This document shows, in pieces, positions 21,801 to 33,229 of a stretch of 64,000 nucleotides of DNA; the first letter of the stretch is position 1, and every line of letters starts with the position of its first letter. A program made the translations under genes and the position numbers. Below the pieces are notes generated by a model that saw only the letters and a program-made list of their open reading frames with translations, ran no database searches and was not told the origin of the DNA. Source of the stretch: Paracyclopina nana (Eukaryota; Arthropoda; Copepoda; Cyclopoida; Cyclopettidae); contig JAGUCH010000001.1 in assembly GCA_019096065.1 (NCBI GenBank), positions 9,858,001 through 9,922,000 on the forward strand, given 5' to 3'.

Positions 21801-22711
21801 GAACATGGATCCGTAGTAATGCATCAGGACCAGAGTTGGCACGAAAAAGAAAAGGCAATAGCTCAAAGTTTTCACGTTATTCGATCCATAGAACGGCTCG
21901 CACATCTGCAGCATAATGGGCTTTCGTGAAACAAGCAATTGGAGAAGTCGGCAAACCTTACGCGAACTCCGCCGGATGAGCTGAAGGCGAAGCTGTTTGG
22001 AGGCAACATGGCTAGCAAATACGTAGACGACACCGCCAACCACGACAAACCGATGAAAGCTCCTATGAACTATAAAGGATCGATAGACTCATACGTTTGC
22101 TTACGAATGTTAATGACGGCATACCTTGCCGGTGAAGATTTTGGAGTAGGTAAGGGGCGCAGTAAGGCAGTAATATCTGTCAATGCTCATGGCCATGATT
22201 AGAACGCAAAAATGTTGGTTGAGGGCTCCAAAAAGAACGGCCTAGGAAAAGCTAGCGTATCGATGCGCAAATCTTCAAGTGGCGCATATTACCTGCAACT
22301 GGCAAACAATCTCCCCAAAAGGCCAGCAGTCGACCACGCTGGGATACACGGAGAACACCAAGAGGCAACACCCATTTAAAATGCAGTTGAGAGACATGGC
22401 AGTGAGGAAATAGCGCGGCTGAAACAGATCTCGTTGCAGACAAGAAAAGCGGCGTGCTCAAATCCAACCTGAACATGGAGCGACCGATGGCACTTGGTGC
22501 TCCGGAGAACCAATAAAAATATCAAGTTGGCAACGATTGTGGATGCGGAGAAAGCGAGCAGAAGGGATGATTTGACCAAGTCTTGAAGCGATATTTGGCT
22601 TCGCTTAAGCTCCCACACGTCTTCGTTGAAGCAGGATACATTGGCGATCGGAGTTGGAGCGGCATCAGACTCTTTGCTCCCAATCGACAGACGATCCTCG
22701 GCGCAAAACAT
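18811..22711 (-). CDS. Rhodopsin-like (class A) orphan GPCR
   Basis: Nine exons: 22711-22469, 22418-22293, 22241-22125, 22069-21962, 21905-21743, 21698-21535, about 21434-21323, 21269-21144 and 19176-18811, roughly 507 aa. The N-terminus is extracellular with an NVS glycosylation site. TM1 ends in ANLIFLLVLRS. The TM2/loop exon has a WPF and the TM3 Cys. TM3 ends in SIDRYYCL (DRY motif). TM4 has its Trp (LSWLAV). An extracellular-loop Cys (MCEP) precedes TM5. TM6 has TPW, TM7 ends TPFVFCYFSPRF (variant NPxxY), and the tail has CRR..CC possible palmitoylation sites. The receptor would sit in the plasma membrane and couple to G proteins; the ligand is unknown. Every junction is in phase except entry into the TM6 exon, where the obvious GT-AG pair is two nucleotides out. 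The last intron (~1.97 kb) is filled with MITEs. Confidence 0.85.
19857..19975. mobile_element. Perfect-arm hairpin element
   Basis: GCTCAACATTTCAAGCAAA...CAGCTGCTTTTTGTGAATGTTGAGC is mirrored by its reverse complement across a ~30-nt loop. There is no coding capacity. Confidence 0.7.
20123..20282. mobile_element. Hairpin MITE (AGGGCGTTCTCATATTGG)
   Basis: A near-perfect palindrome bounded by AGGGCGTTCTCATATTGG and its reverse complement, with a small unpaired centre near 20190-20215. Typical of a short non-autonomous DNA transposon. Confidence 0.85.
20283..20640. repeat. AT-rich degenerate tandem repeat
   Basis: Approximate repeats of a ~55-65 nt unit around GAATAGTTATTGAA...GTATTCATTGTTGAAAAGTTG(C/T)TGAA. 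Confidence 0.6.
20756..20907. mobile_element. Complete MITE with TA target duplication
   Basis: Begins GCCCGGTTCCAACACGG and ends in the inverted CCATGTTGGAACCGGGC, flanked by TA on each side. TA duplication suggests Tc1/mariner-type mobilisation. A truncated relative sits at 89-194. Confidence 0.82.
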
Positions 22712-23884
22712 TGGTGCATGCCCATCACCTGTCAAATAGCAAGAAATGGCGTGGCGACACGGTGTTTGTTCAAAAAATTTTGGACTTGGCTTTTACATCA
22801 GGACTATGCTGATACTTCCGGACTTGGCTGATATACATATTAGGTCATGGCTGAAACTTCTCGACTGAAACTTCAAGTTTTGGCTTAAAACTTCAGGACT
22901 AGCCTTAAAAAGTACTTGAATCAAACTGAAGGACTTGACTCAAGCTTCATGAATTGCCTATGACTTAAAGACTTTTATGATACCTCAGTGCTTGGCTGAC
23001 TTCAAAACTTGTGCGAGACATCTAGACTTGTTTGGATGCTTCTGGACTTAGATGCTGCGCGATAACAACCGTTACCATGCTACGATAAAAGACGCAGAAG
23101 ATAATGAGCCTAAATCTTAAGGGCAATTTTGAACTTTTTGTGAAGGGAATTCCGGAAAATATTACATCATGCCAAGAAATTCGTCATTCGTCTACTCCCT
23201 AAGGATATATTAAGTGGCTGAACAATTGTCTATATGCATTTATGAGTGTGTGAATGACGACCTTTCTTAAGGCAATTTGAGCCCATATTCTAGAAAGCAA
23301 TCAAACCTCGTTTAAGTGAAAGTAAAAGTTGCTAGCCACATCCCATAATTACAATATGATTTCCTTTTCAGAGGTGAAAAAAACGAAGATGTAACTTTTA
23401 GTTCTTGCAAGATTCGCCAATTTCTCAAAAAACATAAAACTTTTACTATACTTTTGCTGCCCACACAACGAATGACCGTAATAAATTTATTAATAGTCTA
23501 TTTTAGTTATTGTGAAATTTGATTAATTAATCTCAAGTTGGAGTGTGCTTATAAGTATGGATGCTCACCCGAGGATCGATGGCGAAAGGATGCGTGCGAG
23601 TTGGATCGTGATCCAGCGCTGAATGAACTTTCTCAACGCCCGTCGGTTGGGTGAGCGAGAGGCGGCGAAGGTTGCGCTAGCTTGCTCGTTTCCCGTAGAG
23701 CTCTGCAACTGCGGCAAAAGACTGGACTTTGGATGGCGCTCAAAGCAGCGGCCGCAAGCAATGATCGATAAGAGGAGGTAGGCCCGGCTAGGACAAATAC
23801 GAGGCTGGATTTGCATTGATGCAGTCCGCTCTTGATGGATGAAGCTGTTTAGCCTGCGACGACGTAGCTGTTTCTCTTTTCGTG
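22712..23884. other. Intergenic stretch, degenerate repeats only
   Basis: 22780-23060 contains many imperfect copies of CTTCAGGACTTGGCTGA-like words. The remainder is AT-rich without credible exons. A GPCR promoter and the promoter of the 23885 gene should lie here, but I see no decisive element. Confidence 0.45.
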
Positions 23885-24253
23885 ATGTCATCGCTGCCAT
23901 CGACAGTGGCCTCCGCCGATCTGAAAGAGCGCTGCGCCACACTGCAAAGGCGACTCGACCTCGTCGAGAGGGAGAGGATGGTGGTGCGCGGCCAAAACGA
24001 GCGACTGGAGCGCGAGAACGCGGCACTGGCGCGCCAGCTCGAGGACGACCACGGCCTCCTCGGGCAGCTGGCCCGCGAGGTGGAGCGCGTCAGGGCCGGC
24101 CTCCTCGCCCAGCAGCGCCTCGTCAAGCAGCTTCTGGCCAGGCCTTCGGGCGGCAGCCTCGCCCGGGTGTGCCCCATGTGCGAGGCGAGCTGCGCGGAGA
24201 TGAGTGGCGAGGCCTTCGTCGGCCACGTCAACAGCCATTTCGACGAGGAGTGA
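23885..24253 (+). CDS. Small coiled-coil protein with C-terminal TAX1BP1/CALCOCO-type zinc finger
   Basis: 122 aa from the ATG at 23885, intronless and GC-rich. Residues ~10-85 are a heptad-like Leu/Arg/Glu coiled coil. The last ~30 residues read VCPMCE...FVGHVNSHFDEE, a CxxC...HxxxH finger like the terminal ubiquitin-binding fingers of TAX1BP1 and CALCOCO1. Those proteins are autophagy receptors, but this one lacks SKICH and LIR regions and would be only a minimal version; any ubiquitin binding is inference. It converges with the CPAP1 gene ending at 24300. An upstream exon cannot be excluded. Confidence 0.65.
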   Translation: MSSLPSTVASADLKERCATLQRRLDLVERERMVVRGQNERLERENAALARQLEDDHGLLGQLAREVERVRAGLLAQQRLVKQLLARPSGGSLARVCPMCEASCAEMSGEAFVGHVNSHFDEE

Positions 24254-24299
24254 TCATATTTATTGCTACGCATGAAAGGACACAACAACGACAGCAAGG

Positions 24300-25884
24300 C
24301 TACAGCCTTCGCCTCTTCACCACCTTGCGGCCGGCCCTCCGTCGCCCGCCCCGTTGCTCCCTCCTCGAGGCCGGCGGCGGGGCGCCGTAGAGCGTGGACG
24401 GCTCCGTCGTGGACGCCGGACGCACGGGCAGGGTCACCTCTGGCACTGGGTAGTCGTACCCGGTGGTGGACGTCGGTGGCCTCGGTGTCGTGACGACGGC
24501 GGCTGAGGCCTGCGAACCTGCAAACAAATGATGAAACTCGCGAACTAGCCACATCCGTACGTGCACCTACTTTGGGCTGGGCCGTCGAGGCAAGTGTTGG
24601 CGCAGCCGTCGAAGCAGCAGAGGCCAAAGTTGGGGCAGTCCGTGTCCGGTTGGCCCGGCGACCAGCAGTTGGACGCCGCGGGCCCGCAGTCGCTCTGGGG
24701 GCTCACGCTCGGGCACTGCCCACCCTCGCTGCTGCTTCCGAATGCCCCCTCGGCGAGGCCGTAGAGGCCTTCGGCCGCGGCGCAGTCCACGTTGTACCTG
24801 CAACGAGAAACAGTGGATGTCCGTCGAGGAAGTGCCACCAAGGCTTGACAATTTCCGTTCTCACCACCAATCGCAGTTGAAGATTTGCTGCTGAAACAGG
24901 GTTCCGTTGGGACAGAGGAACGAGGCTGGGTACATGGAGCCACCCAGGGGGTCCAGCAGGCAAACGTGGTAGGCTTGGCAGCCCAGCTCAGGGTCCGCGT
25001 AATAGCCTGCAATAAATCATTGGAGGCAACGGTCATCGCGGAAATGTTTTTGCAAAGACATCATTTTGGCATCGTGCGCCAAGGCCACGCCGCTCATCAT
25101 GGCTAATTGAATCGTCTCGGAAACCCGGCATCAGTTTTGATGCTTTAAAAGGACAATATCCTCTTGAAGCGTTGCGATGCTCGCGAGTCCTTGAACTTTG
25201 GGGTTAATTGATGCAAAGCCACGACGACGAGCGAGGTTTGAACGACGAAGATGAGCGCTGTTGTTGGTTCACGGTCATGCACTTACCCCCGAACACTTTT
25301 CCTGCGCAGGAGAAGGCGGTTTCCTCGACGGCGCTGAAAATGGGGTAATCGAGTCCGGGTTCGCCGGGGATGCTATCTCTCAGCCACTGCAACGGGTCGT
25401 CCCCATCCTTTTCCACTGCCCTCGCCACGGAGCTCAGCCCTAGGAAACATTCCTCGATATTATCAACTCATCATGCTCGTTGAGAATAATTGAGCTCAGC
25501 CAGCATTCCATCAACGGTGTCCGACTGGCGCCCGGGGCAACGTTGGCCTCGTAAATTCATGCATTGCTCATAATTCAGCCTTGCCCATCGACAACAACTT
25601 CGAGTTATCAAGAAGACTGGGAAATCAAGAGCTAGGCCATCATCGGACCAAGCCCTTTCGCAGTGGCATACGGTTAAAATTCCACGCAAAGCGTCAAGGC
25701 CGCACGAGAAAGAATCGCGTTCATTTCAGCTCTGCCGACATCGAACAGCATGATTTTCTGCCAAGATTCTAGCTTACGAAAGCTCGTGAAATCGACCCTT
25801 CCCTTAGACAGCCGTTATTTATCTGAGGTTTTCAAAAGGCATCGATGAAACGTTCTTACCCAGAAGCAGCAACGCGCGAAGCAT
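24300..25884 (-). CDS. CPAP1-type cuticular chitin-binding protein
   Basis: Five exons: 25884-25860, 25439-25287, 25006-24865, 24797-24571 and 24517-24300, all phase-consistent, 254 aa. The first exon encodes only MLRALLLLG, completing a signal peptide with LSSVARA from exon 2. A GEPGLDYPIF motif precedes one chitin-binding type 2 (peritrophin-A) domain with CAGKVFGG, YYADPELGCQAYHVC, FLCPNGTLF and CDWWYNVDC, the arrangement of arthropod CPAP1 proteins. The protein would be secreted and bind chitin in cuticle. After the domain comes a second Cys-rich block (CWSPGQ...CPNFGLCCFDGCANTC), then a Thr/Pro-rich tail and a basic RRRAGRK end. Bestrophin ends about 200 bp upstream on the same strand. 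Confidence 0.88.
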
Positions 25885-26078
25885 ATCTGATAGAGCACAA
25901 TTTTCGTTTTTGCCACGGGAGGAAGGTTTATCCGAGTCCGATGGTTGCTCGTCACCTATACGCACTGAATGAAGATGCGCTAGCTCGTTCTTCAGGCGGT
26001 TGCGCGAGCGCGGGCCGCGCCTCGTCCTTTGCCTACACTTGGGCTTTGGCGTGCACATGCAAAATGCTTATACATGTA

Positions 26079-26084
26079 TTTATT
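26079..26084 (-). promoter_or_regulatory. Polyadenylation signal of bestrophin
   Basis: AATAAA on the minus strand, 36 nt past the bestrophin stop codon. Confidence 0.7.
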
Positions 26085-26119
26085 CGTTTTGGTGGGCCAT
26101 CAAGTGGTATTTCAATTCC

Positions 26120-29100
26120 TCAATGCGCGTTGCTTTGGGCTCCCGACGCCAAATCGATCTCATTGTCTTCGTCAACCGTGTCCAAATTCGACGCCTTGTT
26201 CTGCCTTCCGGCCGCAGCGCTGGCGAAGAAGTCACTTCCAATCGTAGGCGCGCTTTCATTGGGGGCTTCCTGAAATCACGACATGCTTTCAAACGCCCAA
26301 TCTCTGCAGCGTGAGAAAGGTGTCTTGAAAATTGTGGGCTCCTACCCTTGGATCGTCAATCTACGACGAACCGGACTTGGATCGACTATGAGAACACGCA
26401 GTCCCTAGATGGACCAATACCGACTGTATTTGGTTAGACAAAAAAATGAACATTACCTGGAGAAACATGGTGTCTTTGGGGGTACTTGCCTAACTATGAT
26501 ATAGCAGCCATGAGGAGACCTGATTCACCTGCATTTATGTATACCCAAGACTAAATAAAGCCACGTTCCTAGTACAAAGTCAGAAGAATTTTTTTCTTGA
26601 TATGAATTCATCAATAACGGTAAGGCAAATCCTTATCTTTTTAAAAGTACTGGGAGACTGAGATAAAAACTTAGATTAGGCGATGATACTTAAAAGCTGA
26701 TTTTTTAATTCCTGATAGAGTGAAATGAAGTGGGTGAACTTTTTATGTTAGAAAGTCAAGTTACTTTAGGTTGGACGTCTATGTTTCTAATATCATTACT
26801 TTATAATGGTCTCAGGACTTTTGCCCTTGGCCGTTTGCCCTTGGTCTATTTGCCCTTGGCCGTTTGCCCGTAGAGACTTTTGCCCATGAGACTTTTGCCC
26901 CTGGGAACTTTTGCCTGTAGGATATTTGCCCTTGAGACATTTGCCCTTGGGGACGTTTGCCTTTGGGGACCTTTGCCCTTGGGGACCTTTGCCCTTGGGG
27001 ACTTTTGCCCTTGGAGACTTTTGCCCTTGGGGACTTTTGCCCTTAGGGACTTTTGCCCTTGGGGACTTTTGCCCTTGGGGACTTTTGCCCCTGGGGACTT
27101 TTGCCCCTGGGGACTTTTGCCCTTGGGGACTTTTGCCCTTGCCTTGGAGACTTTTGCCCTGGCCTTGGAGACTTTTGCCCTAGGGGACATTTGCCCTTGG
27201 GGACTTTAGCCCTTGAGACTTCTGCCCTTGAGAACTTTTGCCCTCCTAAACTTTTGCCCTTTGTGACATTGGCCTTTTGAGACTTTTGGCTGTGGGTCTT
27301 TTGGTTGTGGGGACTTTTGCCTATGAGGACTTTCTATTGGTTGCTTTTACTATGTCCAGTAGATCAATTGGCCTTGTACACGCACACGGACAAAATTCAG
27401 ATTTAATTTTCATTATTCTCTAATTGTAGGTTAAAAGCAAACTATCAGAACTTCAAAAAAGTCCGAAAAGGGCAAAGGTCCCCAAGGGCAAATGTCCCCG
27501 AGGGCAAAAGTCCCCAAGGGCAAAAGTCCCCAAGAACTTCAAAAAAGTCCGAAAAGGGCAAAGGTCCCCAAGGGCAAATGTCCCCAAGGGCAAAAGTCCC
27601 CAAGGGCAACAGTCCCCGAGGGCAAAAGTCCCCAAGGGCAAAAGTCCCTAGGGGCAAAAGTCCCTAAGGGCAAAAGTCCTTGGGGGCAAAAGTCCCCAAG
27701 GGCAAAAGTCCCCAAGGGCAAAAGTCCCCAAGGGCAAAAGTCCCCAAGGGCAAAAGTCCCCAAGGGCAAAAGTCCCCAAGGGCAAAAGTCCCCAAGGGCA
27801 AAAGTCCCCAAGGGCAAAAGTCCCCAAGGGCAAAAGTCTCAAGGGCAATAGTCCTCAAGGGCAAAAGTCCTAAGGGCAAAAGTATCTAAGGGCAAAAGTG
27901 TCCATGGGCAAAAGTTTCAAGGGCAAAAGTCTCCATGGGCAAAAGTTCAATGGGCAAAAGTACCAAGGGCAAACGGCCAAGGGCAAACAGCCAAGGGCAA
28001 AAGGGACGCAGCCCTTTATAATACGTCTATGTTTCTAATATCATTACTTTATAATAATGTGCCTACGAACGAAAATGCAAAATAACGAAACTGCGATTAA
28101 TAGTGAAAACGCCCCCCATTTTGCCGTCAGCTATGAGAGTGCTCAGGCAACGCGCAAAGTTACTATATGAATTCCGTCGATGATTAGATGGCCCTTGCGT
28201 GTCCTAGCTATCATTTTTCGGGAGACGAAGCGTGTGTGCAACGTACCTTTACGGCACTCTCTTCACTACCCACAGAGAATTGGTCCGAATCTTTCCTCGA
28301 CCTGCTGGTGCCGCCTCCTACAAAGAAATCCAGCTTCGATCTGATTCTATCTTTTTTCTCGATCTTGGTGTCAGAGCTCTCGGATGACGTCCGACAAGGT
28401 CGATGAGACTCATTCATGACGGCAATCGAGTACTGCCTGTGCCTCACTTTGTTGCCACTCACGCTGAAGCTTCTTCGGGCAGCTTGAGAGACTGCGGGCA
28501 AGTCCGAGTTGAACAAGCTGTTCGAGGACGGGGAGACGAAGAAGTTGCTGACTTGCTCGTACAAATTGTGGACGCCGTCGCGGAGGGGACTCTGGAAGCA
28601 GGAGATGGCCAAGCATGACAAGTAGATGAAGCTGGGGCAGTACCTGGGGTTTGTCGTTCCATTCAGAGGCGTAGACGGCTTGCTGCTCCTCCAGGGGCAC
28701 GTTGATGGCCAACGCCGCAGATGATGGCACGCTCCCCCGGAAGGGCAACGAGGCGACGGTGTAAGGGAGCTCGGAAGGAATGCCCATGTCCCAATACATA
28801 TCCCGAGTTGGCTGGGGGGGAAATTGGCCCACCTCGTCAATCATCATGTAGCTCACCTGACGATGACAAAATTGAGCGCGCACCGCGCCGCAAAGTGGAC
28901 GACGAGGCTACCTGAACATGCCGGTCGATCATCCAGTTCATGTCGAAATCGTCGTCGTCTTCGCCGTACGGGTTCATCAAAGCTTCAGCAACCTTCAGCC
29001 ACCCAACGTAAAAGAAGAACTGGAGCGCGGTGAAGACCGGGAAGTAGTAGTCCACTTTGAGATCATAGCCGTCGATCGTTTTATTGGGATCCAGCCACTG

Positions 29101-30193
29101 GCGTCCCATGAGCGCAAACCCGAAGTAGGAATACACTGCCAGAGAGACGACCTGCAATCAGAACAGATCCGCGGCCACGTTTGCACTATATACAAGCAGT
29201 CACGCACTTGGGTGTAAACAATGGGCAGGTTGATCCAGTCGTAGCCCAGGGTAGCGCCCAGGTTGCTCTTGATTTGCAGGATCTCATTTTCGATTTCGCG
29301 CACGAAGCCCTCGTCTTTGATGTAGCCCTTGAGTTGATGAATTCAGTGATTCTTCAATTCATAACAGCGACTGAAAACAAACCTGCTCATAGGCATTGAT
29401 CACCAACGAACTGGCCCACGAGAGCGGTATCCAATGCACAAACTGGAGGTATTCTGACCGAGCATTCACCTTTTTTAAATTCAACATCTCTTTTTCTGTC
29501 AGCAGACCAGCGTCCACCAAATGATCCAGCGTCGGAAACCTCTTATACACTTTGCTGCTCACATACCGAAAGGTCATGGTGATGGCCAAAACAGTGTATC
29601 TTACAACGTTTCGCCGGATCAATCGAGCTTGTTCATCCTTGAAAAAAGAAAAAGAAAACCTTGCACGAACATGCCATATTCACGTACAACTCCTCTGCAG
29701 TAGGAGTTGACTTTGAAAGCCACATTGTCTGGCCAAGCCAACTTATTCCACTGATCCCACCATCGAGAAACCACTGAACCAACATAAAAAGCCAGAACGA
29801 AGCTGAGTGGAATGAGGTTGCTGTGTTTTTCACAAAACATGCTGGCTTGCTCAAACTGCCTGAAATAGCAAAGACTGGTCGGTCGGATTAGGCTTCCCAG
29901 CCATCATGGACCTACGTTCGCTGTTCGGGATTGAGGAGATTTCGATAGATGGCGCTGATAGCGAAGTAAATGAGCAAATATATCAGCAACCCAGGCATGG
30001 CTAACTTGTAAACACTTCCTTGCCATCTGAAACCCAAAAACCATTAGCTAATGACATATACTGATAGTGAATTGTTTTGCTGGCACTTGATGTGTTCAAA
30101 GTTTTCCTTCTTATTTTCTTACATGAGTAAGACTTTCCCAAATGCTCCAAAGGTGGTTGCAGTGCCAACATTTGATGTGTAGGAAACCGTCAT
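26120..30193 (-). CDS. Best: Bestrophin anion channel
   Basis: Nine exons, all phase-consistent: 30193-30123, 30026-29916, 29859-29688, 29637-29383, 29327-29208, 29151-28912, 28856-28644, 28591-28247 and 26269-26120, totalling 558 aa. The N-terminus MTVSYTSNV...WQGSVYKL is the conserved bestrophin start, and exon 4 carries [11 protein letters not shown] and [10 protein letters not shown]. Exon 6 encodes the [24 protein letters not shown] block, including the Ca2+-clasp acidic cluster. Exon 7 has the VGQFPPQP-type segment. Bestrophins are pentameric Ca2+-activated Cl- channels in plasma or ER membrane. The C-tail is Ser-rich. The intron 29687-29638 is only 50 nt. The final 1,977-nt intron contains a foldback element; exon 9 ([11 protein letters not shown]...) is assigned by phase, a good acceptor and a downstream AATAAA. 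If unspliced, exon 8 would stop at 28211 instead (520 aa). Confidence 0.93.
26338..26580. repeat. Copy of the TTGGATCGAC-rich dispersed repeat
   Basis: CCTACCCTTGGATCG...CTTGGATCGACTATGAGAACAC resembles sequence in 42400-42700 and 41150-41300. It lies in the bestrophin intron. Confidence 0.5.
26808..28013. mobile_element. Foldback element with minisatellite arms (FB1)
   Basis: Left arm 26808-27330 is a ~16-nt array of GGGGACTTTTGCCCTT; right arm ~27465-28013 is the same array inverted (AAGGGCAAAAGTCCCC). A unique ~130-bp centre separates them. A 9-bp direct repeat CTTTATAAT flanks it (26799-26807 and 28014-28022), as expected for Drosophila FB or Mutator-like insertion. The host carries a 33-bp sequence twice (26775-26807 and 28023-28055), so the insertion lies at the junction of a tandem duplication. 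The long ORFs in both arms are by-products of the repeat period. Confidence 0.85.
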
Positions 30194-30750
30194 TTTTCAC
30201 CGCAGATCAGACTTTCGCCACCTCAACGGTTTGGCTCGGAATAAAATCTTGACGTGAACTGTCGTAGAAAATTAACCCAGATTTAGGAGTCAATCCGTTT
30301 GAACACTGATCAACTCTAACGTTTGCAGGTGTGAAGAGTTGTAGGGAGCATTTGAAATTTATTTCCTTATTATGGAGTAGCACGTCTGTAAGAACAAACT
30401 ATGATTGTCATGCCAAAGCATTAATAAAGAATGCTATCTACTATTAACGAGTACGGCCTGCCCTCCACATTTCACTGTGACCTACGATGCTCCCCTGTTT
30501 GACACCTGGAAATGGGACTAAGATGTCGACAAGGAAATAAATTATTTCACAGAAAAATAATAGTTCCCTACCTCGCACATTTTTCATTCCCTCGCTACGC
30601 TCGGATGAAAAATAGTAGCTCGGTTCTCAAATCTTCCCAAGCTCTCAGGGATTCGTCTTGGGGCCTAACTTTTGCTGACTGCTACTCTCAGCTAAGTAAA
30701 CGTCTTACCGAGATGAGATTATGAATTGAGGTAGCTGCAAATTAAGGAGA
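30194..30750. other. Upstream region of bestrophin, no gene seen
   Basis: AT-rich. 30465-30490 (CCTCCACATTTCACTGTGACCTACGATG) resembles 40045-40065, so at least part is a dispersed repeat. No clear TATA box or initiator can be assigned. Confidence 0.45.
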
Positions 30751-30761
30751 TTTAAGGCTGG

Positions 30762-31395
30762 AAAGGGGATGACTCGCGAGTGCGAGCACGGAGCGAAAAA
30801 AGTACCACATATACATACGGACTAAAACGGCCGTAACTTTGCCGTTACATAACATATCCGCGATTCAAGCACATATTTGGAATCGGGTCAGCGCGCCCTT
30901 TTATTTGAGCCCAAAAAAGTCGTCAAAATGCGGCGTATAAGAAAGTTGCAATTTTCTCCGTCGTCCTTGGGCCTAGAGCAAAACCAAAGACAGTTTTGGA
31001 AATCCCAGCCCGAGCTCTACAAATGTTATTTTATGAACATTTTCAAAAAAATCCATTCTAGTGCCTCAAAATCGCCATTTTCGTGTTTATTAGAGAACAG
31101 CTCCATTAATTGAGGTCAAATTAGTAAATTATTCATAGCTCAATGTAGGAACATCAATAAAATGTAATTTTTGCACCATTGCAACCACCTCAACATGCCA
31201 TTTAATTTGAGCCCAAAAAAGTCGTCAAAATGCAGTGTACAAGAAAGTTGCTTGTATCTCAGTTGTCCTTTGGCTTTAAGCAAAACCAAAGACAGTTTTG
31301 GAAATCCCAGCCCGAGCTCTACAAATGTTATTTTATGAACTTTTTCAAAAAAGTCCATTCTAGTGCCTCAAAATCACCATTTTCGTGTTGATTAG
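30762..31395. repeat. Left arm of the composite element
   Basis: About 620 bp, inverted relative to 36625-37264; contains the duplicated internal unit at ~30905-31095 and ~31205-31395. Confidence 0.82.
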
Positions 31396-31922
31396 GGGCA
31401 TACAAGTCTCAGCAGTCTATTAAGAAAACATGCTAGCTCCAGCGCTGAGCCCTAAGTAGCCTGAGGTGAAAAATCTTGTCATATCCTGAAACTGCATATA
31501 AAACTGAGCCACTTTGTGCTTTAGAGCCAACTCAGCATTCTGACTCTAGACAGGAGAAAAAACCAGCGCAAACTTGGACTGAGCTCAAATTGTAATGCCA
31601 ATATCTCAGCGCTGAACTGTCAGATTTGAAAACAATTTACTGTTTTGGAATAAGGATGAGATTAGCTAACTTTCATTACTTCATAGTAATTTTGCTAGCT
31701 CAGCATTTTGTTTCCCCTGTCTCAGCAGTCTATTAAGTAAACATGCTAGCTCCGGTGCTGAGCCCTGAGCAGCCTGAGGTGAAAAATCTTGTCATATCCT
31801 GAAACTGCATATAAAACTGAGCCACTTTGCAATTTTGCTAGCTCAGTTATTTAATTCACAGTCCATTAAGTAAACATGCTAGCTCCAGTGCTGAGCCCTG
31901 AGCAGCCTGAGGTGAAAATTCT
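31396..31922 (-). repeat. 313-bp satellite, inverted block (~1.7 copies)
   Basis: Words such as CATGCTAGCTCC..GCTGAGCCCTGAGCAGCCTGAGG are the reverse complement of the array at 34180-36624. Confidence 0.8.
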
Positions 31923-32095
31923 GGTCACTTTTGCCCATTGAGACTTTTGCCCTTGAGACTTTTGCCCATGGACACTTTTGCTCTAAGATACATTTGCCCT
32001 TAGGAAGTTTGTCCTTGAGGACTTTTGACCCTCAGACTTTTTCCCTTCAGACTTTTGCCCTTGAGGAATTTTGCCCTTGGAGAATTTTGCGGGTG

Positions 32096-33229
32096 AGCAC
32101 AATAACGTCGACTTTAGAGTTGTTTTTACGTCGAATGAATTAGTAGTATTAGCGTCAACATCGGGCATTCACTTATGACGACACTTTTGTCATAGTTGTT
32201 TTAATATCGACACCCGGGTTTACAATTAAGTCGACAGATTTGCTTATGTTCTTTTAATGTCGACACCAGGCGTTTTAGCGTCGACAAAAGATATTTCAAT
32301 GTAGACACAAGATGTTTTTATGTCGACACACACCAGCTACCGCGTATTTGCCTCTCGAGAAGTAGTTCGAAGTAAGGACCAAATCAAATAAATGTTCTCA
32401 TTTTTTTAAAGGATTACTTGATGAGGGTTAAATTGAGTGGTTTTAAATCTAGAATAAACATAAGACACTTAGGGCCTAACCTAAAATTATAACACAAAAC
32501 GACAGCTTAAAAAAGTTAAAAATTAAATGGTTTTATCATGAATTGCCTAATAAGGCCGATTGTGGCTATACAAAAATGGAACAATAGTGGCTTAGTCTTT
32601 CGCAAGTTTTGCATAGTCACGCTATTTAAATAGCTCATAGCATAAAATGTATTTAAATAGCCTCGGGATGTATTAAAATAGCTGCTATTTAAATACGTTT
32701 TATGTTATGAGCTATTTAAATAGCGTGACTATGCAAAACTTGCAAAAGACTAAGCCAGTGTAAAAATGCGTAAATTGGCCAATTTTTAGTAATATTTGGC
32801 CGTAATATTGCCAATAATTAACTGACCAGGTGAACAGGGCCTTATTATCAAGATGTTAGAGTCATGTACTACACATAAGAAAAAAACCAAAAAACATGAT
32901 TTTAGTTTATTACATTTTAAAATACCTAAGCTAGCCCTTGATCAAGCCAAGGTGAACACTAAAAATGGCAGCAAATTCTGTCTACGCAAAAGCATTATTT
33001 GTTGACATAAAAACATCAAGCGTCGACATAAAAACATGAGGTGTCGACATTAAAGCATGATGTGTCTACGCTAATGTTATATTGATGTGTCGACACAAAA
33101 GCAACTCTTGCAAAAGTGTCGACGTAAAGATATCATGGAGCCAAAAAAAATTTGACAATAAAATACCTCTCGCAAAAGTGTCGACACAACTGCAACTCTC
33201 GCACAAGTGTCGTCGTTATTGATGGCGCC
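32096..33229. mobile_element. GTCGACA-rich foldback nested in FB2
   Basis: Imperfect repeats of a GTCGACA..AAAACAT-like unit at ~32107-32336 and inverted at ~32996-33225 bracket an AT-rich centre containing a hairpin MITE. Confidence 0.55.
32588..32757. mobile_element. Hairpin MITE (TGGCTTAGTCTTTCGCAAG)
   Basis: Arms of ~75 bp: TGGCTTAGTC..GCATAGTCACGCTATTTAAATAG at the left and the inverse at the right, non-coding. Confidence 0.8.

Noticed and set aside
23788-24627. 279-codon minus-strand ORF opposite the coiled-coil/zinc-finger gene
   Set aside because: Arg/Ser/Ala-rich shadow ORF; it also crosses the validated last exons of the CPAP1 gene in another frame.
26846-27879. Long ORFs encoding [11 protein letters not shown]- and [14 protein letters not shown]-like repeats on both strands
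   Set aside because: They arise from the ~16-nt minisatellite arms of the foldback element; three or more frames are open at once and there is no start or splice context.
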